DNA of 64,000 bases from JAJRXR01 sp041987545 (GTDB lineage: Bacteria > Planctomycetota > Phycisphaerae > Phycisphaerales > UBA1924), in the NCBI GenBank assembly GCA_041987545.1, contig JBHIWH010000004.1, positions 62,001 through 126,000 on the forward strand, given 5' to 3'. The position numbers and the translations under genes are program-made. A model generated the notes under the pieces. The model was not told where the DNA came from and did no database searches. It was given only the letters and a program-made list of their open reading frames with translations. Below are positions 10,276 to 20,099 of this stretch, piece by piece (position 1 is the stretch's first letter; every line of letters starts with the position of its first letter).

Positions 10276-11817
10276 ATGCCTCACCGCCCCCTCGCCGCCG
10301 CCATCGCCGCCCTCCTGATCGCGTGCGCCGCCCCGGCGCCCCTCGCGCCGGTCGCCGCGGCCTCGGCCGCCACGCTCCTGCCGGCCCAGCCCGCGCTCGA
10401 CCTGCCCAACACCCCCGCGGGCCGGGCGGCCGAGGCCTGGGTCGACGCCGTCCGGTCCGGCGACCCGGACACCATCCGCGACATGATCGAGACCGTCTTC
10501 GACGCCGGCTTCCGCGACGAGTTCGGCGTGGACGCGCACCTCAGGATGCACGAGACCATCCTGCACGAGGAGCCCAAGTTCCACTCGGTCGCCAGCGCCG
10601 ACGACGAGCAGGTCGTGATCTACACCGACGTAGGCCACGGCTGGGGCGAGCTGGTCATCCAGATCCACCCGCGGGCGCCTCACGGCATCATCGGGATCTC
10701 GCTGCGGCCCTCCGACGGGCCGGGCGTCGAGGCGCCCAGCCGCGCCGGCAGCGACGCCGAGCTCGTCGCGGCCATGGACGAGCGGCTCGACCGGCTCGCG
10801 GGCGAGGACCGCTTCGCGGGCGCCGTCCTTGTGCAGCGGGGGAACCAGGTCGTCTACCAGGGCGCCCGGGGCCTGGCCTCACGCCGATACGACGCGCCGA
10901 ACACGATCGAGACCCGGTTCAACCTGGGCTCGGCGAACAAGATGTTCACCGCCGTCTCCATCGCCCAGCTCGCCGAGTCCGGCAAGCTCACCTACGACGA
11001 CACGCTCGGGCAGCACGTCCCGGACTTCCCGAACAAGGAGATCCGAGACAAGGTCACCATCCACCACCTGCTCACGCACACCTCTGGCATGGGCTCGCAC
11101 TTCACCGAGGAGTTCATGGGGGGCTCCAAGCGGACGTACCGCACGCTGCACGATTACCTGCCCCTGTTCCAGGACGAGCCGCTCGCGTTCGAGCCCGGCG
11201 AGCGGTTCGCCTACTCCAACGCGGGCATGTTCGTCCTCGGCCTGGTCGTCGAGGCCGCCTCGGGCCAGGACTACTACGCGTACGTCCGCGAGCACATCCT
11301 CGAGCCCGCCGGCATGACCCGCACCGGGCACTTCGACATGGACATCCCGGTCAGGGAGCTGGCCACGGGCTACTACCAGGTCTCGGACGAGGACCTGGAG
11401 GCCGAGGGCGACACCGACGCGCCCTGGAAGGCCGAGTTCGGCGCCTGGCGCGAGAACACCTTCCTCCACTCCATCAAGGGCGGGCCCGCGGGCGGCGCGT
11501 TCTCGACCTGCGGCGACATGGCCCGGTTCTCCAAGGCCCTGCGCGACGGCACGCTCGTCTCCCCCGACTCGCTCGCCACCCTCACGAAGGGCCGCAGCGA
11601 GATGGGCGGGCCCGACGTCCGCTACGCGTACGGCTTCGTCGAGCAGTACACCAACGGCATCCGCTCGTTCGGGCACAGCGGCGGCTTCCCGGGCATCACC
11701 GCCTTCTTCCGCGTCTACCCGGAGATCGACCTGACCGTCGTCGTGTTCGCCAACGCGGGATCGGGCGCCGCCGTCGACCGGGCGCTCACCGCCTCGATCC
11801 CCGACCTGGAGCCCTGA
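10276..11817 (+). CDS. Secreted serine hydrolase (beta-lactamase/class C-like)
   Basis: 513 residues. After a signal peptide (about 1-30) comes a 120-residue domain shared with the previous gene, then a full serine beta-lactamase-like domain. Catalytic motifs are intact: S219-A-N-K222, Y313-S-N315 and H467-S-G469. Such proteins are periplasmic or extracellular esterases, D-aminopeptidases or carboxypeptidases rather than true lactamases; the substrate is unknown. The CCCGGAG site lies just before the ATG. It was probably formed with gene 8790 by tandem duplication. It ends 12 bp from the convergent dockerin-type gene. Confidence 0.9.
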   Translation: MPHRPLAAAIAALLIACAAPAPLAPVAAASAATLLPAQPALDLPNTPAGRAAEAWVDAVRSGDPDTIRDMIETVFDAGFRDEFGVDAHLRMHETILHEEPKFHSVASADDEQVVIYTDVGHGWGELVIQIHPRAPHGIIGISLRPSDGPGVEAPSRAGSDAELVAAMDERLDRLAGEDRFAGAVLVQRGNQVVYQGARGLASRRYDAPNTIETRFNLGSANKMFTAVSIAQLAESGKLTYDDTLGQHVPDFPNKEIRDKVTIHHLLTHTSGMGSHFTEEFMGGSKRTYRTLHDYLPLFQDEPLAFEPGERFAYSNAGMFVLGLVVEAASGQDYYAYVREHILEPAGMTRTGHFDMDIPVRELATGYYQVSDEDLEAEGDTDAPWKAEFGAWRENTFLHSIKGGPAGGAFSTCGDMARFSKALRDGTLVSPDSLATLTKGRSEMGGPDVRYAYGFVEQYTNGIRSFGHSGGFPGITAFFRVYPEIDLTVVVFANAGSGAAVDRALTASIPDLEP

Positions 11818-11829
11818 TCAGCCGGCCGA

Positions 11830-12570
11830 CTACCGGCAGCCGTCCCCGAACTGCTCGAGGAAGTTGACGACGTCGCTGAAGTCCAGCTGGCCCGAGGGGG
11901 CGGCGATGTCCGCCAGCTCGTTGCCCGCGCCGAAGTGCGTCAGGAACGCGGCGACGTCGGAGAAGTCCAGCTGCCCGAAGGGGGGCGCCAGGTCGGCGGC
12001 CGAGCACGAGGCCCGCGTCAGCTCGATGTTGTCGTACGCGAACACCGACGCCAGCGCCGTCCCCGCGAACGACAGACCAACCGAAGAAATCTCGCCGACG
12101 CCCTCGATCACGACGCGGCCCGAGAAGCTGTCGCCCAGGCTCGCCGGCCACGTGTTCGTCTGCAGCGCGAAGCCCTGCTCGAAGGCGAGCGTCTGCCCGT
12201 GCGCCCCGAACGCCTGCAGGTGGAACTGGGCCGAGGAGTGCACGGTGTCATCGACCGCGAAGTCCACCGAGACCCGCGTCGCGGGGATCGCGAGCTGGAT
12301 GGTGACGAAGTCCCCGATCTGGCCGACGAGGAACGCGCCCTCGCCGAACTCGCCGTCGTCGGGCACGCCCTCGACCTCGACCGTGGGCGAGGGGACGGCC
12401 TGGGTCTGCGAGTCGAAAGTGGCGTAGCCCAGCAGCGTCACGCCGTCGATCTCGGTCCCGACCGGGACCTCGTCGAACGTGATCACGTCGTCGACGGCCT
12501 GCGCCGCCCCCGTCGCCAGACCCAGCGCCACCGACCCCGCGACCACCCGACCGATGCTCATGCCCCTCAT
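11830..12570 (-). CDS. Secreted protein with Cys-flanked dockerin-like module
   Basis: 246 residues from the ATG at 12570 (AAGGGG 7 nt upstream); an in-frame ATG at 12561 is an alternative. A signal peptide ends at GAAQA (about residue 25). The middle is a lectin-like beta-sandwich domain (ITFDEVPVGTEIDGVTL...) like those found in secreted PEP-CTERM proteins. The C-terminus is the duplicated module starting CSAADLAPPFGQLDFSDV and ending QFGDGCR, with a cysteine at each end that could form a disulfide. In planctomycetes this 'GC-type dockerin' tail is thought to mark surface-anchored proteins. Ligand unknown. Confidence 0.85.
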   Translation of the reverse strand: MRGMSIGRVVAGSVALGLATGAAQAVDDVITFDEVPVGTEIDGVTLLGYATFDSQTQAVPSPTVEVEGVPDDGEFGEGAFLVGQIGDFVTIQLAIPATRVSVDFAVDDTVHSSAQFHLQAFGAHGQTLAFEQGFALQTNTWPASLGDSFSGRVVIEGVGEISSVGLSFAGTALASVFAYDNIELTRASCSAADLAPPFGQLDFSDVAAFLTHFGAGNELADIAAPSGQLDFSDVVNFLEQFGDGCR

Positions 12571-12655
12571 GCCTTGCCCCTTTCGGTTCGCGACCCTGTG
12601 ACGAGCGTACCGCCGCCCGCTCCGCCCCCGACCCCTCACTTCCGATGGGCCCCGC

Positions 12656-12661
12656 TACGAT
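12656..12661 (+). promoter_or_regulatory. -10-like TACGAT before sucC
   Basis: TACGAT lies 28 nt before the sucC ATG. No convincing -35 is visible. Confidence 0.35.
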
Positions 12662-12689
12662 GCCCCCCACTCCTCCCCAGGGACCCACC

Positions 12690-13910
<1,221 letters not shown>

Positions 13911-13934
13911 CATCTTTCGGCTTGGTCCAGCCAA

Positions 13935-15212
13935 ATGAATTTGTATCTCGATACTAATATATTTCTCCATTTCAAGTCGTTTAGACAGATTGATTGGGTA
14001 TCCGTCTGCAACTGCCAACACGTGACGCTCTGCGTCTGCATGCCCGTCATTCACGAATTGGACAGAAAGAAGTACGATTCTTTTCTGTCCAAGCGCGCGG
14101 AGCGGGTTCTGAATGAGATACGCACGACGCATGCGGGTGACGGAAAAGTCCGCGATGGCGTTTCACTTGCCATCGATCAAACAGAGCTCTCTCCTGACGA
14201 CCTTGTCGCACCACTTGCATTTTCTTCGATTGACGACCAAATCCTGCACCTTGCCAAGGCTGCCAGCAAACGCGCTCCGGCTGCTGTAGTTTCAAATGAC
14301 TATGGGATGCAACTCAAGTGTGAATCCCACGGCCTGAGACATTTCTGCCCACCCAGCAGCGAAAAGCTAGATCCCGTTCGATCTGAAGGTGAGAAAAAGA
14401 TCCGCAATCTGCAACAAGCACTAGACCTAGAACGAAATCGGAAAGCGCGGTTTGAAGTGCTGATTGCTTGCAACGCGGGCGAGCCCGTCTCAAGTAAGGC
14501 AACTTGGCGGAGAATACATCACATAGATGATTTGCCTCACATCGAAGACTTCATGCGCGAGATTGAACAGCGCCACCCGCCCCTTCAGGCCGCAGATCCG
14601 TCCAGTCTACTTGCTCTCGCATCGCCCTTTGGGCACTCACCCGAGGTGGCGAGACAATACAATGAACAACTAGGTGATTACTATCGAGCATGTAGAAAAT
14701 ATTATGATGAATACGCGTACTACAGAAAACAGACTCTCCGGCACATGAGCCTACATGTTGTACTTCGCAATTCGGGAACTGCACTTGGCGAAGATATCAC
14801 GGCATCGCTACGCTTGCCTCGCACCATTTTTCCCTTTGTTGATGATACTGAATTAGATCTACCTCGTTGGGCAACACCTCCGGATGAGCCAACTCCTCCA
14901 AAGCGTCCGAGCAGACGCCCAGTGTATCTCGAGCCATTTCGGCAGCATTATCATCTTCCCGACATTGGCATGTCAGGTGCGCTGAATCAAGTCGTTACAC
15001 AATGCGAGATCGACTCGGACGCTGAACAACACACACTGAATACGCGGGTTCGGAGATTGCGACATCATGACACGGTGGTACTTGCAGACTTGATAGCTGA
15101 AGTCGACGAGAATCACCCGGATGCCATCGCGCTTCAGTGGACAGTCGCAGATACCACAAACATTCAGCCAACGACTGGCGAGGTAATCATTACGCTACCG
15201 CCGCTTTCGTAG
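13935..15212 (+). CDS. PIN-like nuclease protein with C-terminal beta-sandwich-like region, foreign composition
   Basis: 425 residues. Residues 1-130 form a PIN-type RNase domain with the acidic set D6 (LYLDTN), E41 (HELD), D100/D101 (SIDDQ) and D122 (SNDYG). A short charged helix follows (about 150-175), then a long unassigned part. That part holds a beta-rich segment near 273-300 (HVVLRNSGTALGEDITASL) and another at the end, like the ligand-binding beta-sandwich tails of some conflict-system proteins. Codon use and base composition differ sharply from the neighbours: 14701-14760 has 26 G/C of 60. There is no antitoxin-like partner. Probably a horizontally acquired, stand-alone RNase effector; role not proven. 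Confidence 0.8.
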   Translation: MNLYLDTNIFLHFKSFRQIDWVSVCNCQHVTLCVCMPVIHELDRKKYDSFLSKRAERVLNEIRTTHAGDGKVRDGVSLAIDQTELSPDDLVAPLAFSSIDDQILHLAKAASKRAPAAVVSNDYGMQLKCESHGLRHFCPPSSEKLDPVRSEGEKKIRNLQQALDLERNRKARFEVLIACNAGEPVSSKATWRRIHHIDDLPHIEDFMREIEQRHPPLQAADPSSLLALASPFGHSPEVARQYNEQLGDYYRACRKYYDEYAYYRKQTLRHMSLHVVLRNSGTALGEDITASLRLPRTIFPFVDDTELDLPRWATPPDEPTPPKRPSRRPVYLEPFRQHYHLPDIGMSGALNQVVTQCEIDSDAEQHTLNTRVRRLRHHDTVVLADLIAEVDENHPDAIALQWTVADTTNIQPTTGEVIITLPPLS

Positions 15213-15431
15213 ATCGACTTTGACCTTAGTTGGGCACCGGTATTGCGCGGAAATTCCCGTCCCTCCACCCCCTCCCTCTCGACGCCGCCCCACCGCCCCG
15301 CACAATTGCGGCATGATCGCCGACCCTCTCGCCGATCCCCCCACCCCCTGGCCCCTGTCGCCGATGCCTCTCTTCCCCCCCCCTCCCTACCCTCACGCCG
15401 GGTCGCGAGCCGCGCCCCGGAGGAGTCCCCC

Positions 15432-16478
15432 ATGCCCACCAAGGCCTACGCCGCCCTCGCCCAGAGCAAGACGCCCGAGCCCTGGTCGTACGAGCCCCGA
15501 CAGCCGCGGCCCGACGACGTGTCCATCGACATCCTCTACTGCGGCGTCTGCCACACCGACATCCACTTCGTGGACAACGACTGGGGCATGACGAACTACC
15601 CCGTCGTCCCCGGGCACGAGATCATCGGGCGCGTCTCGGCCGTCGGCTCGGAGGTGACCAACCACAAGCCGGGCGACCTGGTGGGCGTCGGGTGCCTGGT
15701 GGACTCGTGCCGCGAGTGCGACGCCTGCGGCCGCGGGCTCGAGCAGTACTGCGGCTCGGGCGTGTTCACCTACAACGGCACGGACAAGCACGACGGCAAG
15801 ACGACCTACGGCGGGTATTCGGAGAGGATGATCGTCGCCGAGCGGTTCGTCGTCCGCATCCCGGACAAGCTCGACCCGGCGGCCGCGGCGCCCTTGCTGT
15901 GCGCCGGGATCACGACCTACTCGCCCCTGAGGCACGTGGGCGTGAAGCCGGGCGACCGGGTGGGCGTTGTGGGCATGGGCGGGCTGGGGCACATGGGGAT
16001 CAAGTTCGCCAAGGCGATGGGCGCCGAGGTGACTCTGTTCACGAGGTCGGAGTCCAAGGTCGCCGAGGGCAAGCGGAACGGCGCCGACCACGTGGTCGTC
16101 TCGTCCGACGAGTCGCGGATGCAGGCCGCGGCCGGCACGCTCAACTACATCCTCGACACCGTCCCCGTCGAGCACGACTTCAACCCGTACATGGCCTGCC
16201 TGGCCCTGGACGGGACGTACATCCTGGTCGGGCAGCTCACGCCGATCATCCCGCCCCTGGAGGCGATGCCGCTGCTCTTCGGGCGCCGGGCGCTGATGGG
16301 CTCGCTGATCGGCGGGCTGCCCGAGACCCAGGAGATGCTCGATTTCTGCGCCGAGAAGGGCGTCTCGTGCGACATCGAGATGCTCGACATCCGCAACATC
16401 GGGCAGGCTTATGAGCGGATGAAGCGGAGCGACGTCCGCTACCGGTTCGTAATCGACATGAAGACGATCAACGCCTGA
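15432..16478 (+). CDS. NAD(P)-dependent zinc alcohol dehydrogenase (YahK/AdhC-like)
   Basis: 348 residues. A cytosolic oxidoreductase of the cinnamyl-alcohol-dehydrogenase/YahK group, likely reducing aldehydes with NADPH. Catalytic zinc ligands are C37, H62 with E63, and C157. Structural zinc ligands are C93, C96, C99 and C107. The Rossmann loop is GMGGLGHMG (181-189). The ATG at 15432 follows GGAGGAG. The frame upstream is open but Pro/Arg/Ser-rich and non-coding in character. It is monocistronic, downstream of the AT-rich PIN gene. Confidence 0.93.
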   Translation: MPTKAYAALAQSKTPEPWSYEPRQPRPDDVSIDILYCGVCHTDIHFVDNDWGMTNYPVVPGHEIIGRVSAVGSEVTNHKPGDLVGVGCLVDSCRECDACGRGLEQYCGSGVFTYNGTDKHDGKTTYGGYSERMIVAERFVVRIPDKLDPAAAAPLLCAGITTYSPLRHVGVKPGDRVGVVGMGGLGHMGIKFAKAMGAEVTLFTRSESKVAEGKRNGADHVVVSSDESRMQAAAGTLNYILDTVPVEHDFNPYMACLALDGTYILVGQLTPIIPPLEAMPLLFGRRALMGSLIGGLPETQEMLDFCAEKGVSCDIEMLDIRNIGQAYERMKRSDVRYRFVIDMKTINA

Positions 16479-16659
16479 GGTCGCCTCCCAAGCGGGATCG
16501 AGCTGGGGAAGGCGGGCCGCCGGTTCGCGCCCGCGCTGCGGGCCAGACCGCCCACGTCATGGGCGGATCCGGGCGTGGGTATGCAGCCGATCGGTTCCTC
16601 GCTGGGCGCGCCGGGCCGCGTGGGGTCCGCCCCCGCCGGACGCTCGCCCCCGATTCAGG

Positions 16660-16665
16660 TAGGCT
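16660..16665 (+). promoter_or_regulatory. -10-like TAGGCT before the YqaE gene
   Basis: TAGGCT lies 33 nt before the ATG, leaving room for a short leader with a GGAG ribosome site. Confidence 0.35.
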
Positions 16666-16698
16666 CGGCCCCGTCGCACCACCCCGGAGACCGATCAA

Positions 16699-16872
16699 AT
16701 GGCCGACAAGGAACTCAGCACCCTCGTCCTGATCATCATCGCGATCCTGCTGCCGCCGCTGGCCGTCTTCCTCAAGTCGGGCGCGGGGACGCCGCTGATC
16801 ATCAACATCATCCTCTGGATCTTGTTCTACATCCCGGGTCTGCTGCACGCGCTGTACGTCATCCTGAAGTAG
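16699..16872 (+). CDS. YqaE/Pmp3 family small membrane protein
   Basis: 57 residues. The Pmp3/YqaE fold is plain: two membrane helices with the signatures ILLPPLAVFLKSGAG (about 17-31) and IPGLLHALYVIL (about 45-56). Members are plasma-membrane proteolipids linked to salt or membrane-potential stress in yeast and plants; the bacterial role is poorly known. A GGAG site precedes the ATG by 8 nt. Its 3' end converges on the GGDEF-EAL gene. Confidence 0.92.
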   Translation: MADKELSTLVLIIIAILLPPLAVFLKSGAGTPLIINIILWILFYIPGLLHALYVILK

Positions 16873-16908
16873 GACGGCCGGCGCGGGACCAACGCGGGGA
16901 TCGGGTGC

Positions 16909-18738
16909 TCACGCCGCCTGGAGCAGGGCCCCGGGCTCGCGGATGACGGCCAGCGCCTGCTCGGCCGTCAACGCCCGCGAGAAGTGGAAGCCCTGCACGA
17001 AGTCGCAGTCCAGCGAGACGAGGCTCGCCAGCTGCGCCTCGGACTCCACGCCCTCGGCGATCACCTCGAAGCCGAGGTGCGAGGCCATCGTCAGCACCGC
17101 CTGCACGACGGCCGCGTACCCGCGGTGGTCGCGCATGTTCAGGATGAACGACCGGTCGATCTTCAGGACGTCCAGGGGCAGCTCGTGCAGGCAGCCGAGC
17201 GACGAGAGCCCGGTCCCGAAGTCGTCCATGTGCACGCCGATGCCCATGTCCTTGACCGCGCGGAGCGCGCTCACCGCGGCCCCCATGTCCTCGACGACCG
17301 CGCTCTCGGTCACCTCGAAGCACAGGCGTGAGGGCTCGATCCCCGCCCGCGAGATCGCCCGCCTCACCCGCGGCAGGAAGTCCGGCTCGACCAGCTGGAG
17401 GCGGGAGATGTTCACGCTGACGCTGAACCCCTCGTCCAGCCCGCACGCCTTGTCCCACGCCGCGATCGCGCCGCACACCTCGTTGAGCGCCCACTCACCC
17501 AGTCGGACGATCAGCCCCATCCGCTCGGCCGCGGGGATGAACGTCCCGGGCGACACGCCGCCGCCGCCGGGCCCGTTCCATCGCATCAGCGCCTCGAACC
17601 CGCGGAGGCGCCCGTCGCTGACGGAGATGATCGGCTCGTAGGCGACCTCGAACTCGGACCGCTCGACGGCGTCGCGGAGCCGGTTCTCGAGCCTGAGCCG
17701 CTCGCGCGCCTCGGCGTGCAGCGCCGGGTCGTAGTAGGCGTACCCGCCCTTGCCGCCCTCCTTGGCCCGGTAGAGCGCCAGCTCCGCCCGGCGGATCGCC
17801 TCGTCGGCCGCCACGCCCGGCTCGTCGCAGATGTACACACCGACGCTGGCGCCGGGGCGCACCTCGGCGCCCTCGATCACCGCCGGGCGCCCGATTTCCC
17901 GGATCAGGCGGTCGGCGATCATGCCCGCGTCGGCGGCGCGCCGGATGCCCTCGAGCAGCACCACGAACTCGTCCCCGCCGAGCCGCGCCGCCGCGTCATC
18001 GCCCCCCCGCGAGACGGCGTCCAGCGAGCGGACCGAGCCCTGCAGCCGCTCGCCCACGACCCGGATCAGCTCGTTGCCGCCCGCGACCCCGAGCGAGTCG
18101 TTGATCGCGTTGGTCCCGTCGAGGTCGATCAGCAGGACCGCGAAGCTCGCGTTTCCGACGGCGCCCCCCATTCGGATCCGGGCGCGGGCGATCTGCTCCA
18201 GCAGCGCGGCCCGCGTGGGCAGGCCCGTCATCCGGTCGTGCATCCCGGTGACCGGCGTCCCCTGATGCGGGGCGTCGTGCTCGCGCAGCATCGCGCTCAT
18301 CTCGGCGTTCCGCGTCCGCAGGCTCCGCGACTCGCCCGAGGTCGCGGCCAGCGCGCACACCAGCTCGCCCAGGATCGCCGCGGGCGTGCCGCCGTCGGCG
18401 CGCACCAGCCGCCCGCCGGCGCGGGACTCGGCGCCCCCCGCCCCGTCCGCGCCCAGGACCACGACCACCAGGCTCGGATCCGACGCCAGCAGGCGCCTGG
18501 CGAACTCGGGAACCGGCTCGCCCTCGGCGCCGTCGGCGTCGATCACGACGACCGCGACCGGGCACGCCTCGATCTGAGCTCGGCGGATGAGCTTGAGCGC
18601 CCCGGAGGTGCACGCCTCGTCCATGCCCGCCGTCGGCACGTCCGGCAGACCGGCCGCCGCGGCGACCCCGGCCGCCAGATCCCGCCGACGGCCCGGCTCG
18701 ACACCGACCGTCAGAACACCCCATTCACGCTCGCACAT
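16909..18738 (-). CDS. GGDEF-EAL c-di-GMP turnover protein
   Basis: 609 residues. Residues 1-135 look like a degenerate receiver domain (VAVVVIDADG and VVVVLGADG strands, no clear phospho-Asp set). A GGDEF domain follows (about 165-340) with intact RLGGDEF at 252-258, then an EAL domain (about 350-605) with E382-A-L, VNIS, DDFGTG and EGVES motifs. Both halves therefore appear catalytically competent, making or degrading cyclic di-GMP in the cytosol. An 8-residue insertion (GGDDAAAR) separates the R-S-L-D I-site-like motif from GGDEF. The ATG at 18738 follows GGGGAG. Confidence 0.93.
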   Translation of the reverse strand: MCEREWGVLTVGVEPGRRRDLAAGVAAAAGLPDVPTAGMDEACTSGALKLIRRAQIEACPVAVVVIDADGAEGEPVPEFARRLLASDPSLVVVVLGADGAGGAESRAGGRLVRADGGTPAAILGELVCALAATSGESRSLRTRNAEMSAMLREHDAPHQGTPVTGMHDRMTGLPTRAALLEQIARARIRMGGAVGNASFAVLLIDLDGTNAINDSLGVAGGNELIRVVGERLQGSVRSLDAVSRGGDDAAARLGGDEFVVLLEGIRRAADAGMIADRLIREIGRPAVIEGAEVRPGASVGVYICDEPGVAADEAIRRAELALYRAKEGGKGGYAYYDPALHAEARERLRLENRLRDAVERSEFEVAYEPIISVSDGRLRGFEALMRWNGPGGGGVSPGTFIPAAERMGLIVRLGEWALNEVCGAIAAWDKACGLDEGFSVSVNISRLQLVEPDFLPRVRRAISRAGIEPSRLCFEVTESAVVEDMGAAVSALRAVKDMGIGVHMDDFGTGLSSLGCLHELPLDVLKIDRSFILNMRDHRGYAAVVQAVLTMASHLGFEVIAEGVESEAQLASLVSLDCDFVQGFHFSRALTAEQALAVIREPGALLQAA

Positions 18739-18926
18739 CCGGACTCCCCTCCCGCCGACCGACCACTCGATCGCCCCACCACATCGGCCGAATCGAGGCG
18801 GGCGTGCACGCGGGCGCCGGCGCCCGGGGCGGATCGGACCTTGGCCGTGGAGCCTGGGAAGGCGGGTGCGATAAGACGGCGGCCCGGGCGCGCCGCCGGT
18901 CGCCACAAAGATTCTGATCCGCCGAG

Positions 18927-18954
18927 TTGACGAACCTCGCGACCCGCGTATTCT
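18927..18954 (+). promoter_or_regulatory. Sigma-70-like promoter of the small Lys/Pro gene
   Basis: TTGACG (18927-18932), a 16-nt spacer and TATTCT (18949-18954). The predicted start near 18961 leaves a leader of about 118 nt rich in GC hairpins. The rest of the 18739-19078 gap shows nothing else that I can name. Confidence 0.5.
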
Positions 18955-19078
18955 CATCGCCGTTCGGGAGTCGGGCAGCACGCCGGGCCCAGGTTGGGCC
19001 GGCCGCCGGCGGGGTTCGCCGGACAAAGCCCGGGGCATCCCGAACGCACGGAGGCCCCGCCACGAGCGGGGATCCACC

Positions 19079-19156
19079 ATGGCGAAACCTGCCAAGCCGT
19101 CCGCCTCCAAGCCCACGACCTCGACCAACAAGCCGTCGAAGCCCAAGGGCAAGTAA
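19079..19156 (+). CDS. 25-residue Lys/Pro/Ser-rich basic peptide
   Basis: A 25-residue frame starting MAKPAKPS and ending KPKGK. It contains only Ala, Pro, Ser, Thr, Lys, Asn, Gly and Met, like a histone-H1-type tail. It is bracketed by a plausible promoter at 18927 and a strong intrinsic terminator at 19200, which argues that the unit is transcribed. The ribosome site is weak (GCGGGGATC). It may be a real nucleic-acid-binding micropeptide, or the transcript may be a small RNA with a chance frame. No family recognised. Confidence 0.5.
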   Translation: MAKPAKPSASKPTTSTNKPSKPKGK

Positions 19157-19199
19157 TCCAAGGCCGCCCCGACGGGCGGCCCGGATGCACAAGAACATC

Positions 19200-19234
19200 G
19201 GCCGCCCCGGGGACACCCGGGGCGGCCTTGCTTA
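19200..19234 (+). terminator. Intrinsic terminator of the small basic gene
   Basis: An 11-bp perfect GC stem (19200-19210 with 19217-19227) with a 6-nt loop is followed by ttgctta. It lies 44 nt after the small frame. Confidence 0.75.
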
Positions 19235-19265
19235 TTGGCCCGGGCGGGCCGCGCCGCCCCCGGGG

Positions 19266-19271
19266 TAGGAT
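19266..19271 (+). promoter_or_regulatory. -10-like TAGGAT before the DDAH-like gene
   Basis: TAGGAT sits 42 nt before the ATG, just after the previous terminator. A fresh promoter is expected here because of that terminator. Confidence 0.35.
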
Positions 19272-19313
19272 CGCCCGCACGACGGGCCCCGCCCGTCCGG
19301 GACGGAGCCCGCC

Positions 19314-20087
19314 ATGCCCCGCGACATCGCCATCGTCAGGCCCCCCAGCGACGCGATCGCCGACTGCCTGCTCACCCACAAGGACCGCGAGCCGATCGAC
19401 CTGCCCCTGGCCCGGCGCCAGCACGCGGCGTACCGCGAGGCCCTCTCTCGGCTCGGCCGCGAGCTCGTCGCGCTCGAGGCCAGCGCCGAGCACCCCGACG
19501 ACGTCTTCGTCGAGGACCCCGTCGTCTGCCTGGACGAGATCGCCGTCATCGCCCGCCCCGCGACCGAGTCACGCCGGCGGGAGACCCCGGGCATCGAGGC
19601 GGCGCTGCGGCCCTTCCGCGAGCTGGCCCGCATCCGCGAGCCGGGCACGCTCGAGGGCGGGGACGTCGTCCGCGTCGGGCGGCGGCTGTTCGTCGGGCTC
19701 AGCAGCAGGACCAACCAGGCCGGGATCGACCAGCTCCGGGACCTGATCGCCCCCCTGGGCTACGAGGTGCACGCCGTCCCCGTCACCGGGTGCCTGCACC
19801 TGAAGACCGGCGCCTCGCACATCGGACACGAGCGCGTGCTCGTCAACGCGGCCTGGGTGGACGCGGACGCGTTCCACGGCTGCGAGACGATCGGCGTGGA
19901 CCCGGACGAGCCGTGGTCGGCCAACGCGGTTCTCCTGGGCGATGACGTCGTCGTGCCGGCCGGGGCGCCCAAGACCAGCCAGAAGCTCCGCGGGCTCGGG
20001 CTCGGCGTGCACGAGGTGGGCCTGAGCGAGATGCAGAAGGCAGAGGGCAGCGCCACCTGCCTGAGCATCCTGCTGACCGTGAGGTAG
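19314..20087 (+). CDS. Dimethylarginine dimethylaminohydrolase-like amidinohydrolase
   Basis: 257 residues, the usual DDAH length. The family hydrolyses methylated arginines to citrulline and methylamines. The pentein-fold active site is complete: FVEDP (65-69), L-E-G-G-D (113-117), H162 in CLHLKTG and the nucleophile C249 in SATCLS. Related arginine deiminases are longer and would have a different N-terminus, so DDAH is preferred, although the exact substrate is uncertain. It ends 12 bp from the convergent PilZ-like gene. Confidence 0.9.
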   Translation: MPRDIAIVRPPSDAIADCLLTHKDREPIDLPLARRQHAAYREALSRLGRELVALEASAEHPDDVFVEDPVVCLDEIAVIARPATESRRRETPGIEAALRPFRELARIREPGTLEGGDVVRVGRRLFVGLSSRTNQAGIDQLRDLIAPLGYEVHAVPVTGCLHLKTGASHIGHERVLVNAAWVDADAFHGCETIGVDPDEPWSANAVLLGDDVVVPAGAPKTSQKLRGLGLGVHEVGLSEMQKAEGSATCLSILLTVR

Positions 20088-20099
20088 AAGCCCGGCCGC

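Noticed and set aside
13911..15431. Complete mobile element around the PIN gene
   Set aside because: I looked for integrase genes, terminal repeats or direct repeats at both edges and found none; only the composition shift is visible.
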